Shown one piece after another: positions 1 through 8,704 of a stretch of 64,000 nt of DNA (positions are counted from its first letter, which is position 1; the number at the start of each line of letters is the position of its first letter). The stretch is from JAURDE01 sp965365285 (GTDB taxonomy: Bacteria; Bdellovibrionota; Bacteriovoracia; Bacteriovoracales; Bacteriovoracaceae), in assembly GCA_965365285.1 (NCBI GenBank), contig CBDUBC010000005.1:4282-68281 (forward strand), given 5' to 3'. The translations under genes and the position numbers were made by a program. The notes below the pieces were generated by a model. It had not been told where the DNA came from and searched no databases. It saw only the letters and a list, made by a program, of their open reading frames with translations.

Positions 1-257
1 AAGTATTTTGGATTGGAATCAAAACCAAAAAGGTTAATATCCGTAAAAGGGATTTTAAAACCGTAAGCAAACTTATTAACGAGAATAAAGTCTCCAACCA
101 TAAGAGTTGGAATCATTGAACCGGAAGGAATTCTAAAAGGTTCAAAAAAAGAAGATCTAAAAGTAAGGACAAGAAGTAAAATCCAAAAGATGGATTTCGC
201 TTCTTTTTTTAGCTTTTCTCCTCGGCTTAGCTCAACTTCTTCTGTTTTCTGATCCAT
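1..257 (-). CDS. lepB: Signal peptidase I (partial, N-terminal 85 codons)
   Basis: Type I signal peptidase, which cleaves signal peptides from exported proteins at the outer face of the inner membrane. The window holds only the N-terminal part; the gene runs off the left edge. An N-terminal cytoplasmic stretch is followed by one hydrophobic segment (about residues 26-36), then FRIPSGSMIPTL with the nucleophile Ser in the S-x-M motif, and GDFILVNKFAYG, both hallmarks of the family. The ATG at 257 has a GGAG 8 bases upstream, lying inside the last codons of the penicillin-binding protein gene, whose stop ends 4 bases away, so the two are probably co-transcribed. The catalytic Lys region is outside the window. 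Confidence 0.88.
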   Translation of the reverse strand, partial: MDQKTEEVELSRGEKLKKEAKSIFWILLLVLTFRSSFFEPFRIPSGSMIPTLMVGDFILVNKFAYGFKIPFTDINLFGFDSNPKY

Positions 258-261
258 CTCA

Positions 262-1512
262 TTACACTCCAGAGTTTTTACTCTTTTTCTTCTTGTCTGA
301 TAACTTATCGGTTATAGGATTGATCTTGGTAAAATAATAAGAAACAATTTGTTTGGCCAAATAAGTCGACTTCACATACCATTTTTTTACATTAATATTC
401 ATGACACAGATTGATATTCCCTGATTAGAGGGTCCTTTTGGCACTGCGTAAGCAGTAAACCAGTCTCTTTTACCGTAAGGTAGACCACCCGTAATGCTTC
501 CTGTTTTACCGCCAAGCTTTAACTCTCCACGTAAGGATCGTCGCATTTTTCTAAAGCCTCTCGCAGTTCCTCGATCAACTGCAAGCTCCATCATACGTTG
601 AATTTCAAAGGCCGTATCTTCTGAGATGGCCTGACCACTTTTTTGATCAGGCATCCACTTTACTTCATCATTCTCTAATTTAATTTGAGAAATAATTCGA
701 GGCGCTTTAAAAACTCCGTTATTGGCCACAATACTTGAAAGTAAAGCGCCGTGAACTGGACTAATTGTTGTCTCTTTATTAAAACCAGAAGCAAGCTCAG
801 CTAAATTGTATTGAGATTCTGGCATTTGAAAGATCGATTTACTTAGATGAATATCGGCCATAATTTCTTTATTGAAACCAAACTCCACCGCTGTCTGAAA
901 CATATCTTCACCAGTGGTGTTGTAAATTGCTGCCTTTCCAAAAATGACATTATTAGAGTAAGCAAATGCCTTTTCTAGGGACTGAGAGCGGGTCCACTTG
1001 GTTTTCTTTCGTTTGAGCTGATACTTATAAAGAGTAGTTCCTCGTCCAGAAAAAGAGAATTTGGTATTAGGGTTAATATTTTCTTTTTCAAGAAGATTGG
1101 CACTTGTCACAATTTTAAAAAGAGAAGCGGAAGGGTGAGAGACTGTAAAAGGAAGAGCATTTGAAAAAGAATTCTTCTTTCTTTCGTAACCAACAGCAGA
1201 AAGAATATTTCCTGTGGCATTTTCTATGACAACGACGGCGCTATAATCCGATCGGTAACGACGCAGAAGTTTTTGAATATAATCTGTAAGTTCTTGATTA
1301 AATGTATATTCAATTAAATGCTTTTCTCCATCAATATCAAAATATTCTGGCAAAGGGTGATTCGTGACAAGTTTAGCAGTGACTTGATCTTTTATTTGCG
1401 CGATCTCAATTTTATCTTGAGCAACTTCGACTTTTTCTTGATTCGATTGGTATACAAAATAGGATGTAACAGAGAGAGAGAGTAGTGTGAGCAGCCAGAT
1501 CGATTTTTTCAT
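262..1512 (-). CDS. Penicillin-binding protein, transpeptidase domain
   Basis: Penicillin-binding transpeptidase (416 aa) anchored by one N-terminal hydrophobic segment (residues 5-21). All three active-site motifs of the serine acyl-transferase fold are visible: S130-L-F-K133 (SxxK), S186-N-N188 (SxN) and K336-T-G338-S (KTG). There is no glycosyltransferase domain and no obvious dimerisation domain, so it is a small monofunctional enzyme resembling the transpeptidase half of larger PBPs. Likely role: peptidoglycan cross-linking or editing in the periplasm. It sits 7 bases after rlmE and 4 bases before lepB on the same strand. The start follows AATAGG with short spacing. The substrate is unknown; a beta-lactamase-like role is possible but less likely. 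Confidence 0.85.
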   Translation of the reverse strand: MKKSIWLLTLLSLSVTSYFVYQSNQEKVEVAQDKIEIAQIKDQVTAKLVTNHPLPEYFDIDGEKHLIEYTFNQELTDYIQKLLRRYRSDYSAVVVIENATGNILSAVGYERKKNSFSNALPFTVSHPSASLFKIVTSANLLEKENINPNTKFSFSGRGTTLYKYQLKRKKTKWTRSQSLEKAFAYSNNVIFGKAAIYNTTGEDMFQTAVEFGFNKEIMADIHLSKSIFQMPESQYNLAELASGFNKETTISPVHGALLSSIVANNGVFKAPRIISQIKLENDEVKWMPDQKSGQAISEDTAFEIQRMMELAVDRGTARGFRKMRRSLRGELKLGGKTGSITGGLPYGKRDWFTAYAVPKGPSNQGISICVMNINVKKWYVKSTYLAKQIVSYYFTKINPITDKLSDKKKKSKNSGV

Positions 1513-1519
1513 TGACCTA

Positions 1520-2110
1520 TTATGCCTTAAAACCTTTTCCTATGACAAAATATTCCTTGCTTACTGAACGCGTTGATTTTGGTCTTAGGAAATGGATACT
1601 TTTAAACATCGTTCTTTTTTCCTTAAAGAAATTTTGAGCATCTTGAGACTCAAAAACTTTAACAACGAAATCGCCTCCTTCTTTTAAAAATAAGGGAAGG
1701 ACTTCAAAAACTTTTTCTACGATTTCGAGACTTCTGATTTGATCAACAGTTTTAATTCCGGTAGTTTTTGGTGCCATATCGGAACAAACCACATCAAAAG
1801 GCTCTTGCACACCGAGGTCTTCGAGTGACGAAATATTAAAAATATCTTTTTGGTGAAGAGTCGTGTTAGACGATTGAATTTTTTGATTCACTTCTTGAAT
1901 ATCAATTCCAATAAGCTGCCCTTTTTGACCAATTTTTCTTTGAATATACTGGGACCAAGAACCAGGATAGTAGCCGAGATCGAGCGCTTTAGCTCCCTTA
2001 GGAATCACCTTATACTTTTTATCGATTTCTTCAAGCTTATAGATACTTCGAGCAACAAAGTTCTCTTTTTTTGCTTTCTTATAATAGTGATCTCTGACTT
2101 TAAATACCAT
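1520..2110 (-). CDS. rlmE: 23S rRNA (U2552-2'-O)-methyltransferase RlmE/FtsJ
   Basis: RlmE (FtsJ/RrmJ) methylates the 2'-O of U2552 in 23S rRNA using SAM, acting on the assembled large subunit. The 196-aa length is typical. The K-D-K-E catalytic tetrad can be placed at about K25, D111, K151 and E186. SAM motif I reads DLGYYPGSWSQY (from D44) where most relatives have DLGAAPGGW, a mild divergence. The start overlaps the end of the upstream sigma-54 activator gene by 11 bases, so translation is probably coupled. Confidence 0.9.
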   Translation of the reverse strand: MVFKVRDHYYKKAKKENFVARSIYKLEEIDKKYKVIPKGAKALDLGYYPGSWSQYIQRKIGQKGQLIGIDIQEVNQKIQSSNTTLHQKDIFNISSLEDLGVQEPFDVVCSDMAPKTTGIKTVDQIRSLEIVEKVFEVLPLFLKEGGDFVVKVFESQDAQNFFKEKRTMFKSIHFLRPKSTRSVSKEYFVIGKGFKA

Positions 2111-3035
2111 GGTTTTGTGCTTTTAGTTTGGCCTTAATTTCCCAAACATTAATATCATATTTCTTAATCTTGGCAATTAATGTGCTTTTAGAAATGCCTA
2201 TCCCAGAACAGGTCGTATTAATACCCCCTTGAAATTTATACAAGGCCTTCGTGAGATAGTCTTTCTCGAATAATTCTAGAGAGTTATGGTAGTTAGAAAA
2301 GTTCCTTAGAGGGGCTTTAGAGGACTTGATCCAGTCGGGAAGATCCTCCATAGAAACACTTTTTTCTGCAACAAAACAGCAATATTCTAGACAGTTTTTA
2401 AGCTCTCGAACATTACCAGGCCAAGAATAGCCTAATAGGAACTCAAAAACTTTATCATCTAAAGCTAAATCTGGCTTTTCAAAGGATCGTCTCATTCTAT
2501 CAAAAAAGAGTAGAATTTTGTTTTTGAGTCGCTCTCTAGAAGCGCATAGAGGCCCTAACTCTATGTTAAAAAGCATAAGTCTATAATAGAGATCTTCTCT
2601 AAACTGTTTTTTTTCTACTAGAGACTTTAGATCTCTTCGAGTCGCAAGAATAAGCCGTGCTCTTAGCCGCTTTGGTATCGTTGTTCCTACAATGTAGTAA
2701 ACTCCCTCTTCTATAAGAAAGAGAAGACTTTTTTGGGCCTTTAAAGAGATATCTCCGATCTCATCAAGGAAAAGGGTTCCTCCTCCAACTTCTTCGACAT
2801 AGCCCATTGAACTCTGGATAGCGCCAGTAAAAGATCCCTTTTTATGTCCAAAGAGTTCACTGGCAAAAAGGTCTTCTTGAAGTGAGGTCAGGTGAACATG
2901 ACGAAACTTTTCTTTGTGAATTTGAGATTTTTCATAAATATGTTTAGCCAGATGAGACTTACCTGTGCCTGAAGCACCAGTGATAATAATTGGTCTTGCC
3001 AGATTATAAAATTGAGATAGATTTTTCATAAACAA
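2100..3035 (-). CDS. PspF-like sigma-54-dependent transcriptional activator
   Basis: AAA+ enhancer-binding protein that would remodel sigma-54 RNA polymerase. Visible features: Walker A GASGTGKS (20-27), the sigma-54-contacting loop as GSFTGA (67-72; usual form GAFTGA), Walker B GGTLFLDEIGDI (about 85-96), an arginine-finger region FREDLYYRL, the C-terminal SWPGNVRELKN motif, and a Fis-like helix-turn-helix near residues 275-300. The protein starts directly at the AAA+ domain with no receiver, GAF or PAS domain, as in PspF, so any control must come from a partner or from expression level. M3 is an alternative start. I saw no convincing -24/-12 promoter in the window for it to act on. Confidence 0.86.
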   Translation of the reverse strand: MFMKNLSQFYNLARPIIITGASGTGKSHLAKHIYEKSQIHKEKFRHVHLTSLQEDLFASELFGHKKGSFTGAIQSSMGYVEEVGGGTLFLDEIGDISLKAQKSLLFLIEEGVYYIVGTTIPKRLRARLILATRRDLKSLVEKKQFREDLYYRLMLFNIELGPLCASRERLKNKILLFFDRMRRSFEKPDLALDDKVFEFLLGYSWPGNVRELKNCLEYCCFVAEKSVSMEDLPDWIKSSKAPLRNFSNYHNSLELFEKDYLTKALYKFQGGINTTCSGIGISKSTLIAKIKKYDINVWEIKAKLKAQNHGI

Positions 3036-3082
3036 AACCTATCTTTTTTTAAAAAAATTCTGAATCAAAGACTTATTCTATT

Positions 3083-3811
3083 TCAAATCTGAAACTGTTT
3101 AAAAAGAAAATCTTTATCCTCTGGTCGACACCAAAGAAGAGGTCCATCAATTCTTTTTTCATTCAAAGAACTCACTTCTTTAGAGCCCTGATAGAAGCGA
3201 ATTCCTCTTTTTCGACAAAGCACGCAGCCGGCAGCTATATCCCAGATACTCTTTGGTCTTTTAGAGATGACAAAGTCAGCGCCACCAGCTGCGAGAAGAG
3301 CGAGCTTAAAAGCAATACTGCCTCTTGGATTGAGATTGATCTGAGATTCATCATGTCCTGCAAAAAGACCTCTTTTCCATTCACTTCGTGAAACAAGACC
3401 TTGCATCTTTCCTTCAGGCCTTCCTTCAAGATGAATAAAGCTATCTTGGCAGCTAATTTCAAATCCTGTGAAAGGGTTAAAAATCCATCCCCATCCACTT
3501 TCGAGATCTCCATTGGAGAGATGCGCAAGGGAAACAGCACACTCAGGTATTCGGTGCACAAGCTCTCTTGTCCCATCAATCGGGTCAAGAATAAAGCTTG
3601 GGAATTTCAGCTGACCATGATCTTCTTCACTATAGAAGTTAATGGACGAGTCTAGATGTTTTTTAACTGTATCTGAAATGAAAAGGTCAATCTCAGTCAC
3701 CAAAGTATTATCTTCTTTTTTCGTGACATCCAGTTCAGTTTTGGCCAGAATTTTCTCAACAGTCGAGATGATTTCAAGCTTAATTCGTTCTCTGATTTCC
3801 TGTTCTAGCAT
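3083..3811 (-). CDS. Inositol monophosphatase / CysQ family phosphatase
   Basis: Mg2+-dependent Li+-sensitive sugar-phosphate or nucleotide-phosphate phosphatase of the IMPase family (242 aa). The metal-binding signature DPIDGT is at 76-81, preceded by the metal-ligand Glu in YSEED (60-64), and the second motif W190-D191-I-A-A-G is present. Members hydrolyse inositol-1-phosphate, 3'-phosphoadenosine-5'-phosphate or fructose-1,6-bisphosphate, and sequence alone does not decide which. It lies downstream of an intergenic gap with three DnaA-box-like repeats. Confidence 0.85.
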   Translation of the reverse strand: MLEQEIRERIKLEIISTVEKILAKTELDVTKKEDNTLVTEIDLFISDTVKKHLDSSINFYSEEDHGQLKFPSFILDPIDGTRELVHRIPECAVSLAHLSNGDLESGWGWIFNPFTGFEISCQDSFIHLEGRPEGKMQGLVSRSEWKRGLFAGHDESQINLNPRGSIAFKLALLAAGGADFVISKRPKSIWDIAAGCVLCRKRGIRFYQGSKEVSSLNEKRIDGPLLWCRPEDKDFLFKQFQI

Positions 3812-3848
3812 TGCTTTTACCCTTGTTTATAACTCTGTTAATTGAGGG

Positions 3849-4023
3849 TTTTCCACAATTTCATCAAGAGTTTTCCACAATCATTTTTTGCATACAACAA
3901 CACTCGGTCATTGTAAGAAATTGATTATTTTCACTATAATTTCGACACTTTATAGAACTCATAGCAATTTAAGTTTTTTTCCTTTGTCAATTTCTTGAAC
4001 CTTTGAATTCGAGTTTTCCACAA
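3849..4023 (+). repeat. Three direct repeats TTTTCCACAA (DnaA-box-like)
   Basis: Perfect copies of TTTTCCACAA lie at 3849-3858, 3871-3880 and 4014-4023, all in the same orientation in a non-coding gap. The shared core extends to GRGTTTTCCACAAT. Each fits the loose DnaA-box form TTWTNCACA. The first two are 22 bases apart (about two helical turns); the third abuts the stop codon of the membrane-protein gene. The gap is also the promoter region of the IMPase-family gene, so they could be operator sites for DnaA or another regulator. A further copy at 36029-36038 is inside murF. Confidence 0.6.
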
Positions 4024-5514
4024 TTATGAATTTAAAAACCTAAGGAATATCTTTACTCGCCCCTCTAGATGAGAATCCAGAAGGCAAATCAAAATATAAA
4101 CCACATAGATGATATTTCTTTTTGATCGAAGTCTCGTTATCGACTGGAATAATAACTCCAAAGGAATGAGGCTTAAGAAGGTCACAAACCAGATCAAACC
4201 AAAGCTTCGGATCAAATTAGGTGCCCAAAACTGACAATAAAGGACAATTGCCGTATAATAAAAAATCAAGAGGTAGGAGCGATAGAATTTAAAATCAAAG
4301 CTTTTAAGAATATCTAAACCTCTTAACAACAAAATCAACAATCCAAAAAATGAGATGGAAAAAAACGCTTTTGTTTCAATAAGATTAATAAAAGAACTCG
4401 TTAGATAGGTTACCTGATCGAGTTTAGGCACCCATGAATAATCTCCTAGAAAAAGAACTCCAAGACTAAGAGCAAAACCAAAAGAAGCATATCGTATAAA
4501 CTGAATTCTATACCAACGAGTGTTATCCTTTAGGAAAAAGAAGTAGATCACCAAGAGTTGAAAAATAGAAATCAAGACAAAAGATGAATTAATGAGAGTT
4601 CCTAAAAACCCAACAAGTCCGACAAATAGTCCGGCACGATACGTAGAGCTTTTTGCGGCCCAAAAACTAGACCATATAAATAAAATGGTAAAAGTTGTCA
4701 GGATAGAGTCTCCATAGTTTGAGGCTAAGAATTTCGAGTAGGACCAGGAAGAAACTAATGCAAAGACTCCTAGGAGAGAAAGTCTTCTCGAAAAGAAGAG
4801 TCTAAGAAGAGGATAGAAAATAAGAAGATAGATTCCCATTCCTACCACGTAGAAATGCATCGACCATCCAAGTCTAAATAGCTGGGGATATTTTAAAAAC
4901 GGATAGTAGTTTACCGTCAGATAGTTCCAAAAAGGAGTACCTAGACTTGAGGTCGGATCAAAAAAAAGTTTAAGGGCCTCTTTATCAAGAAGCTTTGGTA
5001 TCTCTGGAACGGAAACAATAAAAAAAAGAAGAATAAGACCAAGTAAGGTTTTCTCAAAACGATCGAGGTATTTAAATTCAGTGAAGTGAGAACTGACAGA
5101 CTCCTCGATAATTTTCCCTCTCGTAGGCCATGAATAAAATAAACCTAAAATCACCCAAGTAACCCAGAACATATTATTAATCCACTTGGGGGGAAAGAGG
5201 TAAAGGATATTGAAATAGATAACAAAAAAAGTCATTCCTAGGAGGAGACGATAAACAATTCGATCCAAAGAAGAATTCACTCTAAAATAGATCTTTAGAC
5301 GGTGATCAATTTCCTTTCCAAAAAGAAACCACTGGCTCATCAAAAACAGGATAAAAAAGAGACTAAGCCCACTTTGAAATTCAAGAGGGAGATCCACTGA
5401 TTTTGGAACTAGTACTGGTACCAGGAGAAAAAGGGAATAAGAAATGGCCCTATAGAGGAAAAATTTGGACTTGAGGACCAAAATACTCGAATTTTCATTC
5501 ATTAAAGAATCCAT
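4024..5514 (-). CDS. Polytopic inner-membrane protein, function unknown
   Basis: A 496-aa very hydrophobic protein with roughly ten or more membrane-spanning stretches separated by short basic or aromatic loops. I do not recognise a defined family. The layout recalls membrane glycosyltransferases of the GT-C (PMT/ArnT) type, but no Asp-rich first loop typical of them is evident, so this is only a resemblance. M5 is a possible alternative start (ATG AAT GAA). It diverges from the fliD operon across a 163-base gap (5515-5677) in which I found no convincing sigma-28 or sigma-54 promoter. Confidence 0.7.
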   Translation of the reverse strand: MDSLMNENSSILVLKSKFFLYRAISYSLFLLVPVLVPKSVDLPLEFQSGLSLFFILFLMSQWFLFGKEIDHRLKIYFRVNSSLDRIVYRLLLGMTFFVIYFNILYLFPPKWINNMFWVTWVILGLFYSWPTRGKIIEESVSSHFTEFKYLDRFEKTLLGLILLFFIVSVPEIPKLLDKEALKLFFDPTSSLGTPFWNYLTVNYYPFLKYPQLFRLGWSMHFYVVGMGIYLLIFYPLLRLFFSRRLSLLGVFALVSSWSYSKFLASNYGDSILTTFTILFIWSSFWAAKSSTYRAGLFVGLVGFLGTLINSSFVLISIFQLLVIYFFFLKDNTRWYRIQFIRYASFGFALSLGVLFLGDYSWVPKLDQVTYLTSSFINLIETKAFFSISFFGLLILLLRGLDILKSFDFKFYRSYLLIFYYTAIVLYCQFWAPNLIRSFGLIWFVTFLSLIPLELLFQSITRLRSKRNIIYVVYILICLLDSHLEGRVKIFLRFLNS

Positions 5515-5677
5515 AACTTGACCACTTTCATCAACTATATAAAATCAGAGACTCTTAGTTTTAGCATGCTTGCTATCAATAAGGGAGTTTTCCTAGAAAA
5601 TTGTGCCCTAAATAGGAAAATAAACGCAATATGTTAAAATTAACCCAACGAGCCAACTTATCGGTCAGGAGGACCCA

Positions 5678-7078
5678 TTGGCCATTTCTTTTGGATCTAT
5701 AAATACGGGGCTACCCAAGGATATTGTTAAGCAGATCATTGAGGCTGAAAAACTCCCTGTGCAAAAAATGCAAGGTAATAAGGCTAAAATTGGTGAAAAA
5801 AAGGCCCTTGTTAATGAGCTAATCCAATTGGTTAGAGATGCATCTAACGTCATAGCAAACAATTCAACTTCTAGAAGTTTACGAGAATTAAGTATTGAAA
5901 CCAATGAAGATATTATTGGAGTTACTGCAGATAAAAATATTGCTGAACCAGGCAGTCATCAGTTTGAAGTTACACAACTTGCGAGAAGGTCCTCTGCTAT
6001 GACAAGTGGATTTGAAGATAAAGATGAAAGTTATGTCGGAGTTGGTTTTATACAATATTTTCTTCCTGATGGAGAATCACGTTCCATTTATGTTGACAGT
6101 GACAATGCAACTCTCAGTGGAATTGCCAGACTCATTAATGCAGATCCAACTAACGGAATGAAGGCGAATGTTGTCAATGATGGAAGTGGGTCTGATGAGC
6201 CATACCGTCTTATTTTGACTCTACAAGAAACAGGAGATGAGGAGAGGGCACTCTTTCCTTACTTCTATTTTGTGGATGGTGAGAAAGATTTTTATCTCGA
6301 ATATGAAAGAGAAGCTCAAGATGCCAAAGTTAAGCTAGATGGCTTTGAAATAGAGCTACCACAAAATAAAACAAGTGAACTTATCCCTGGACTTACGATT
6401 GATTTAAGGAAGGCATCTCCAGGAACAGAGTTTTCTATTAATGTGTCTGAAAATATTGAAGCTATTCAAGAAAAAGTAAATGATCTTGTTGTTAAAATAA
6501 ATGGTGTTCTCTCTTTTATCAAAACTCAAAATACTTTAGATGAAAATACAGATACCTCAAGAACTCTTGGTGGTGATATCACACTTCAGTCATTAGAGGG
6601 TCGTATTCGAGGCGCAGTCTTTGCAACTGTCTCTACAGAATTTGGATTTAGAAGATTAAGTGATCTTGGAATTAAATTTCAAAAAGATGGTCTTCTAGGA
6701 TTGGAGCCTAATGAGCTCGCTGCAAAAATCAATTCTAATTACAAAGAAGTGTCCCAAATCCTACATGGTCACATCACTGAAGAAGGTGTGAAAACGGAAG
6801 GGTTTATTAATAAAATTGATGATGTTTTCAGGGCCGCCCTGAGAATGCCTGATGGTTTATTACAAACAAGAAAAAAAGGAATTCAAAGCCAGATTGATTT
6901 AATTGATCGAAGAATTTCCAACAAAGAACGGATGATTGAGAACAAGGAAAGAATTATTAAAGATAAGTTCTCGAGACTAGAATCAGAAATTGCACGAATA
7001 AAAGGACAAGGTGCCGGGCTTTCTGCGATAGCATCTCAAGGTGCTGCCGCTCAAGGTATGGTCACACAACTAGGATAA
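5678..7078 (+). CDS. fliD: Flagellar filament cap protein FliD
   Basis: FliD (HAP2) forms the pentameric cap at the filament tip and assists flagellin folding. The N-terminus (AISFGSINTGLPKDIVKQII) matches the FliD_N pattern and the C-terminal half has the FliD_C hallmark around GIKFQKDGLLGLEPNELA, followed by a coiled-coil segment rich in Lys and Glu. Length 466 aa is typical. The start is a TTG at 5678, chosen because a full AGGAGGA (5667-5673) lies 4 bases upstream and the FliD N-terminal signature begins there. It heads an operon with fliS (17-base gap) and a fliT-like gene. Confidence 0.92.
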   Translation: MAISFGSINTGLPKDIVKQIIEAEKLPVQKMQGNKAKIGEKKALVNELIQLVRDASNVIANNSTSRSLRELSIETNEDIIGVTADKNIAEPGSHQFEVTQLARRSSAMTSGFEDKDESYVGVGFIQYFLPDGESRSIYVDSDNATLSGIARLINADPTNGMKANVVNDGSGSDEPYRLILTLQETGDEERALFPYFYFVDGEKDFYLEYEREAQDAKVKLDGFEIELPQNKTSELIPGLTIDLRKASPGTEFSINVSENIEAIQEKVNDLVVKINGVLSFIKTQNTLDENTDTSRTLGGDITLQSLEGRIRGAVFATVSTEFGFRRLSDLGIKFQKDGLLGLEPNELAAKINSNYKEVSQILHGHITEEGVKTEGFINKIDDVFRAALRMPDGLLQTRKKGIQSQIDLIDRRISNKERMIENKERIIKDKFSRLESEIARIKGQGAGLSAIASQGAAAQGMVTQLG

Positions 7079-7095
7079 AAGATGAGGAGTAGAAA

Positions 7096-7479
7096 ATGAG
7101 TTATGGTCTTGGTGCTTACAAAAAAACATCTGTAAACACAGCAAGTAAGGAGCAAATCCTTTTAATGCTTTATCAAGCAGCAATTAAAAATTGTCGTAAA
7201 GCAATTGAGGCTATTGAAGAGGGCGATATACCAAAAAAGGGAGAGCATATTGGTAAACTACAAGATATAGTTGTAGAGCTTAATAACTCTCTAGACTTCA
7301 AGGTTGGAGGAGAGATCGCTGAAGAACTCGCCTCACTCTATGACTTCATTTTATTTTCGAGTACAAAGGCTAATTTAAATATTGATCCTAAACCATTAGA
7401 AGATTGCTTAAATATCATCAATACACTTTATGATGGATGGGTAGAGGCGATTAAGTCACTAAAAGACAAACAGGAATAG
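7096..7479 (+). CDS. fliS: Flagellin export chaperone FliS
   Basis: FliS binds the C-terminus of unpolymerised flagellin and prevents premature assembly before export. The N-terminal GAYKKTSVNTASKEQILLML pattern (Y and the helix with LLMLY) and the later LNNSLDFKVGGEIAEELASLYDF segment are diagnostic. Length 127 aa is normal. An SD-like GAGGAG lies just upstream of the ATG. Its placement between fliD and a fliT-like gene is the standard order. Confidence 0.93.
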   Translation: MSYGLGAYKKTSVNTASKEQILLMLYQAAIKNCRKAIEAIEEGDIPKKGEHIGKLQDIVVELNNSLDFKVGGEIAEELASLYDFILFSSTKANLNIDPKPLEDCLNIINTLYDGWVEAIKSLKDKQE

Positions 7480-7482
7480 GCT

Positions 7483-7899
7483 ATGGTCATGACTAATTCT
7501 ATATTCATGAGTCTAATGAAACATATCGATTACCTCGAATGTTTACGAAACAACACAAGAGAGATTCTTAATTGTAAGGATGTTAAGAATGTTGATGAGC
7601 TCTCAAGCCTTACAGATAACCGACAAAGACTTATCAATTTGATTAAAAAATATCAAAGTAGTGTTTTGACTGAACTTAAGGGATTTATTAACGAGAACCC
7701 AAATCTTGATGAAACTATTAAAGATATCTTTAAGACTTGGGGAAGTGATACCAATCTTATTTTAAATGAGACTAAAGTACTTGAGAAAAGCGCTTCAGAG
7801 GCTTTAACTGTAAAAAAAGAAGAGCTTAGAAAGGATATTTTAGACCTTCAAAATGAAAGAAAACTTGTTAGAAAATATAGTCTTTCTAACGTCAAATAA
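7483..7899 (+). CDS. FliT-like flagellar chaperone candidate
   Basis: A 138-aa all-helical, charged protein with no signal peptide, 3 bases after fliS. In many flagellar operons this slot holds FliT, the FliD export chaperone; length, helical content and position fit, but FliT sequences are poorly conserved and no decisive motif is visible. M3 (ATG ACT AAT) is an equally possible start. The name is based mainly on position. Confidence 0.6.
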   Translation: MVMTNSIFMSLMKHIDYLECLRNNTREILNCKDVKNVDELSSLTDNRQRLINLIKKYQSSVLTELKGFINENPNLDETIKDIFKTWGSDTNLILNETKVLEKSASEALTVKKEELRKDILDLQNERKLVRKYSLSNVK

Positions 7900-7911
7900 T
7901 ATCAGGGGATT

Positions 7912-7940
7912 TTGACAAAAATTCTCTATCATGGTCAAAT
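7912..7940 (+). promoter_or_regulatory. Putative sigma-70 promoter before the Maf-like/GT9 genes
   Basis: TTGACA at 7912-7917 is a perfect -35. After 17 bases comes TCAAAT (7935-7940), a 4-of-6 match to the -10 that is preceded by TGG, giving an extended -10 arrangement. It lies in the 130-base gap after the fliT-like gene and could start a separate transcript for the glycosyltransferase genes. The rest of the gap holds only the duplicated pentamer AGGCT around 7945-7965. Confidence 0.4.
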
Positions 7941-8029
7941 AGAATAGGCTTAATGATTAGGCTACCAAGTCACCTATAGGAAGAGGTTTCTGTGTTTTTT
8001 AATACTCAAATTCAACTAGGACATTACCA

Positions 8030-8704
8030 TTGAACTCTAGAATTAAAATTACTTCTTTTGAGATCAAGCAATCTAAAACAGGTGAAATGGTTCCCGTAGT
8101 AAATGGAATTCATCTTCACTCAATTTACAATCCTTTAAAGGAAGCTGAAAACTTATTTGAGGAAAATAAGAATTTAATTGAGCAAAATAACCAGTTCCTC
8201 GTACTAGGACTCGGATTTGGCTACCATGTTTTGGAGCTTATTAAACGACTTGAAGAAAAGTATGGAAATAACTACAGAATTCTAGTCATTGAACCTATTG
8301 AGCAACTGATTGAAGGTTCAAAAGAAAATCTTCAATCTTGTGAAAACTTAGAAATCATTACAGGAAATGATATAGAAGAACTTTATAACGATCGAAAGAT
8401 TATCAACTTTCTCGTACAAAAACCTGCACTTCTTGCGCATCCTGCTTCGTTCAATTTATCTAAAGACTTCTTTACTAGTCTTCTCAAATTCAAGTCGGAT
8501 AACACAATCGATAAAGCCCGCTATCTTGTTCAAAACCCAATTATTAAAAATATTTTAAGTGAATATCCTCACAATATCACTCTTGATGAACTAATTGAAA
8601 ATAAGTGTACACCAAAGCAGGCTATTAATGAGGAAATGGACTATATTTTTCATATCTATAGAGAACTTTCTAAACAAACGGGCTCAATCGAGGAAGCAAG
8701 ATGA
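8030..8704 (+). CDS. Maf-like (motility accessory factor) N-terminal domain protein
   Basis: A 224-aa protein resembling only the N-terminal part of Maf/DUF115 proteins, which transfer nonulosonic acids to flagellin. The LHSIYNPLKEAE segment and the Rossmann-like LVLGLGFGYHVLEL match the start of that family, but the central transferase domain is absent. The start is a TTG at 8030 with CTAGGA 8 bases upstream; an in-frame stop at 8000-8002 leaves no better upstream codon. It overlaps the next glycosyltransferase gene by 4 bases (ATGA). Role inferred: substrate recognition or scaffold in flagellin glycosylation. Confidence 0.55.
   Translation: MNSRIKITSFEIKQSKTGEMVPVVNGIHLHSIYNPLKEAENLFEENKNLIEQNNQFLVLGLGFGYHVLELIKRLEEKYGNNYRILVIEPIEQLIEGSKENLQSCENLEIITGNDIEELYNDRKIINFLVQKPALLAHPASFNLSKDFFTSLLKFKSDNTIDKARYLVQNPIIKNILSEYPHNITLDELIENKCTPKQAINEEMDYIFHIYRELSKQTGSIEEAR

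Noticed and set aside
3849..4023. Chromosomal replication origin
   Set aside because: Only three loose DnaA boxes, one facing direction, and none of the usual origin-linked genes nearby; recorded as repeats instead.
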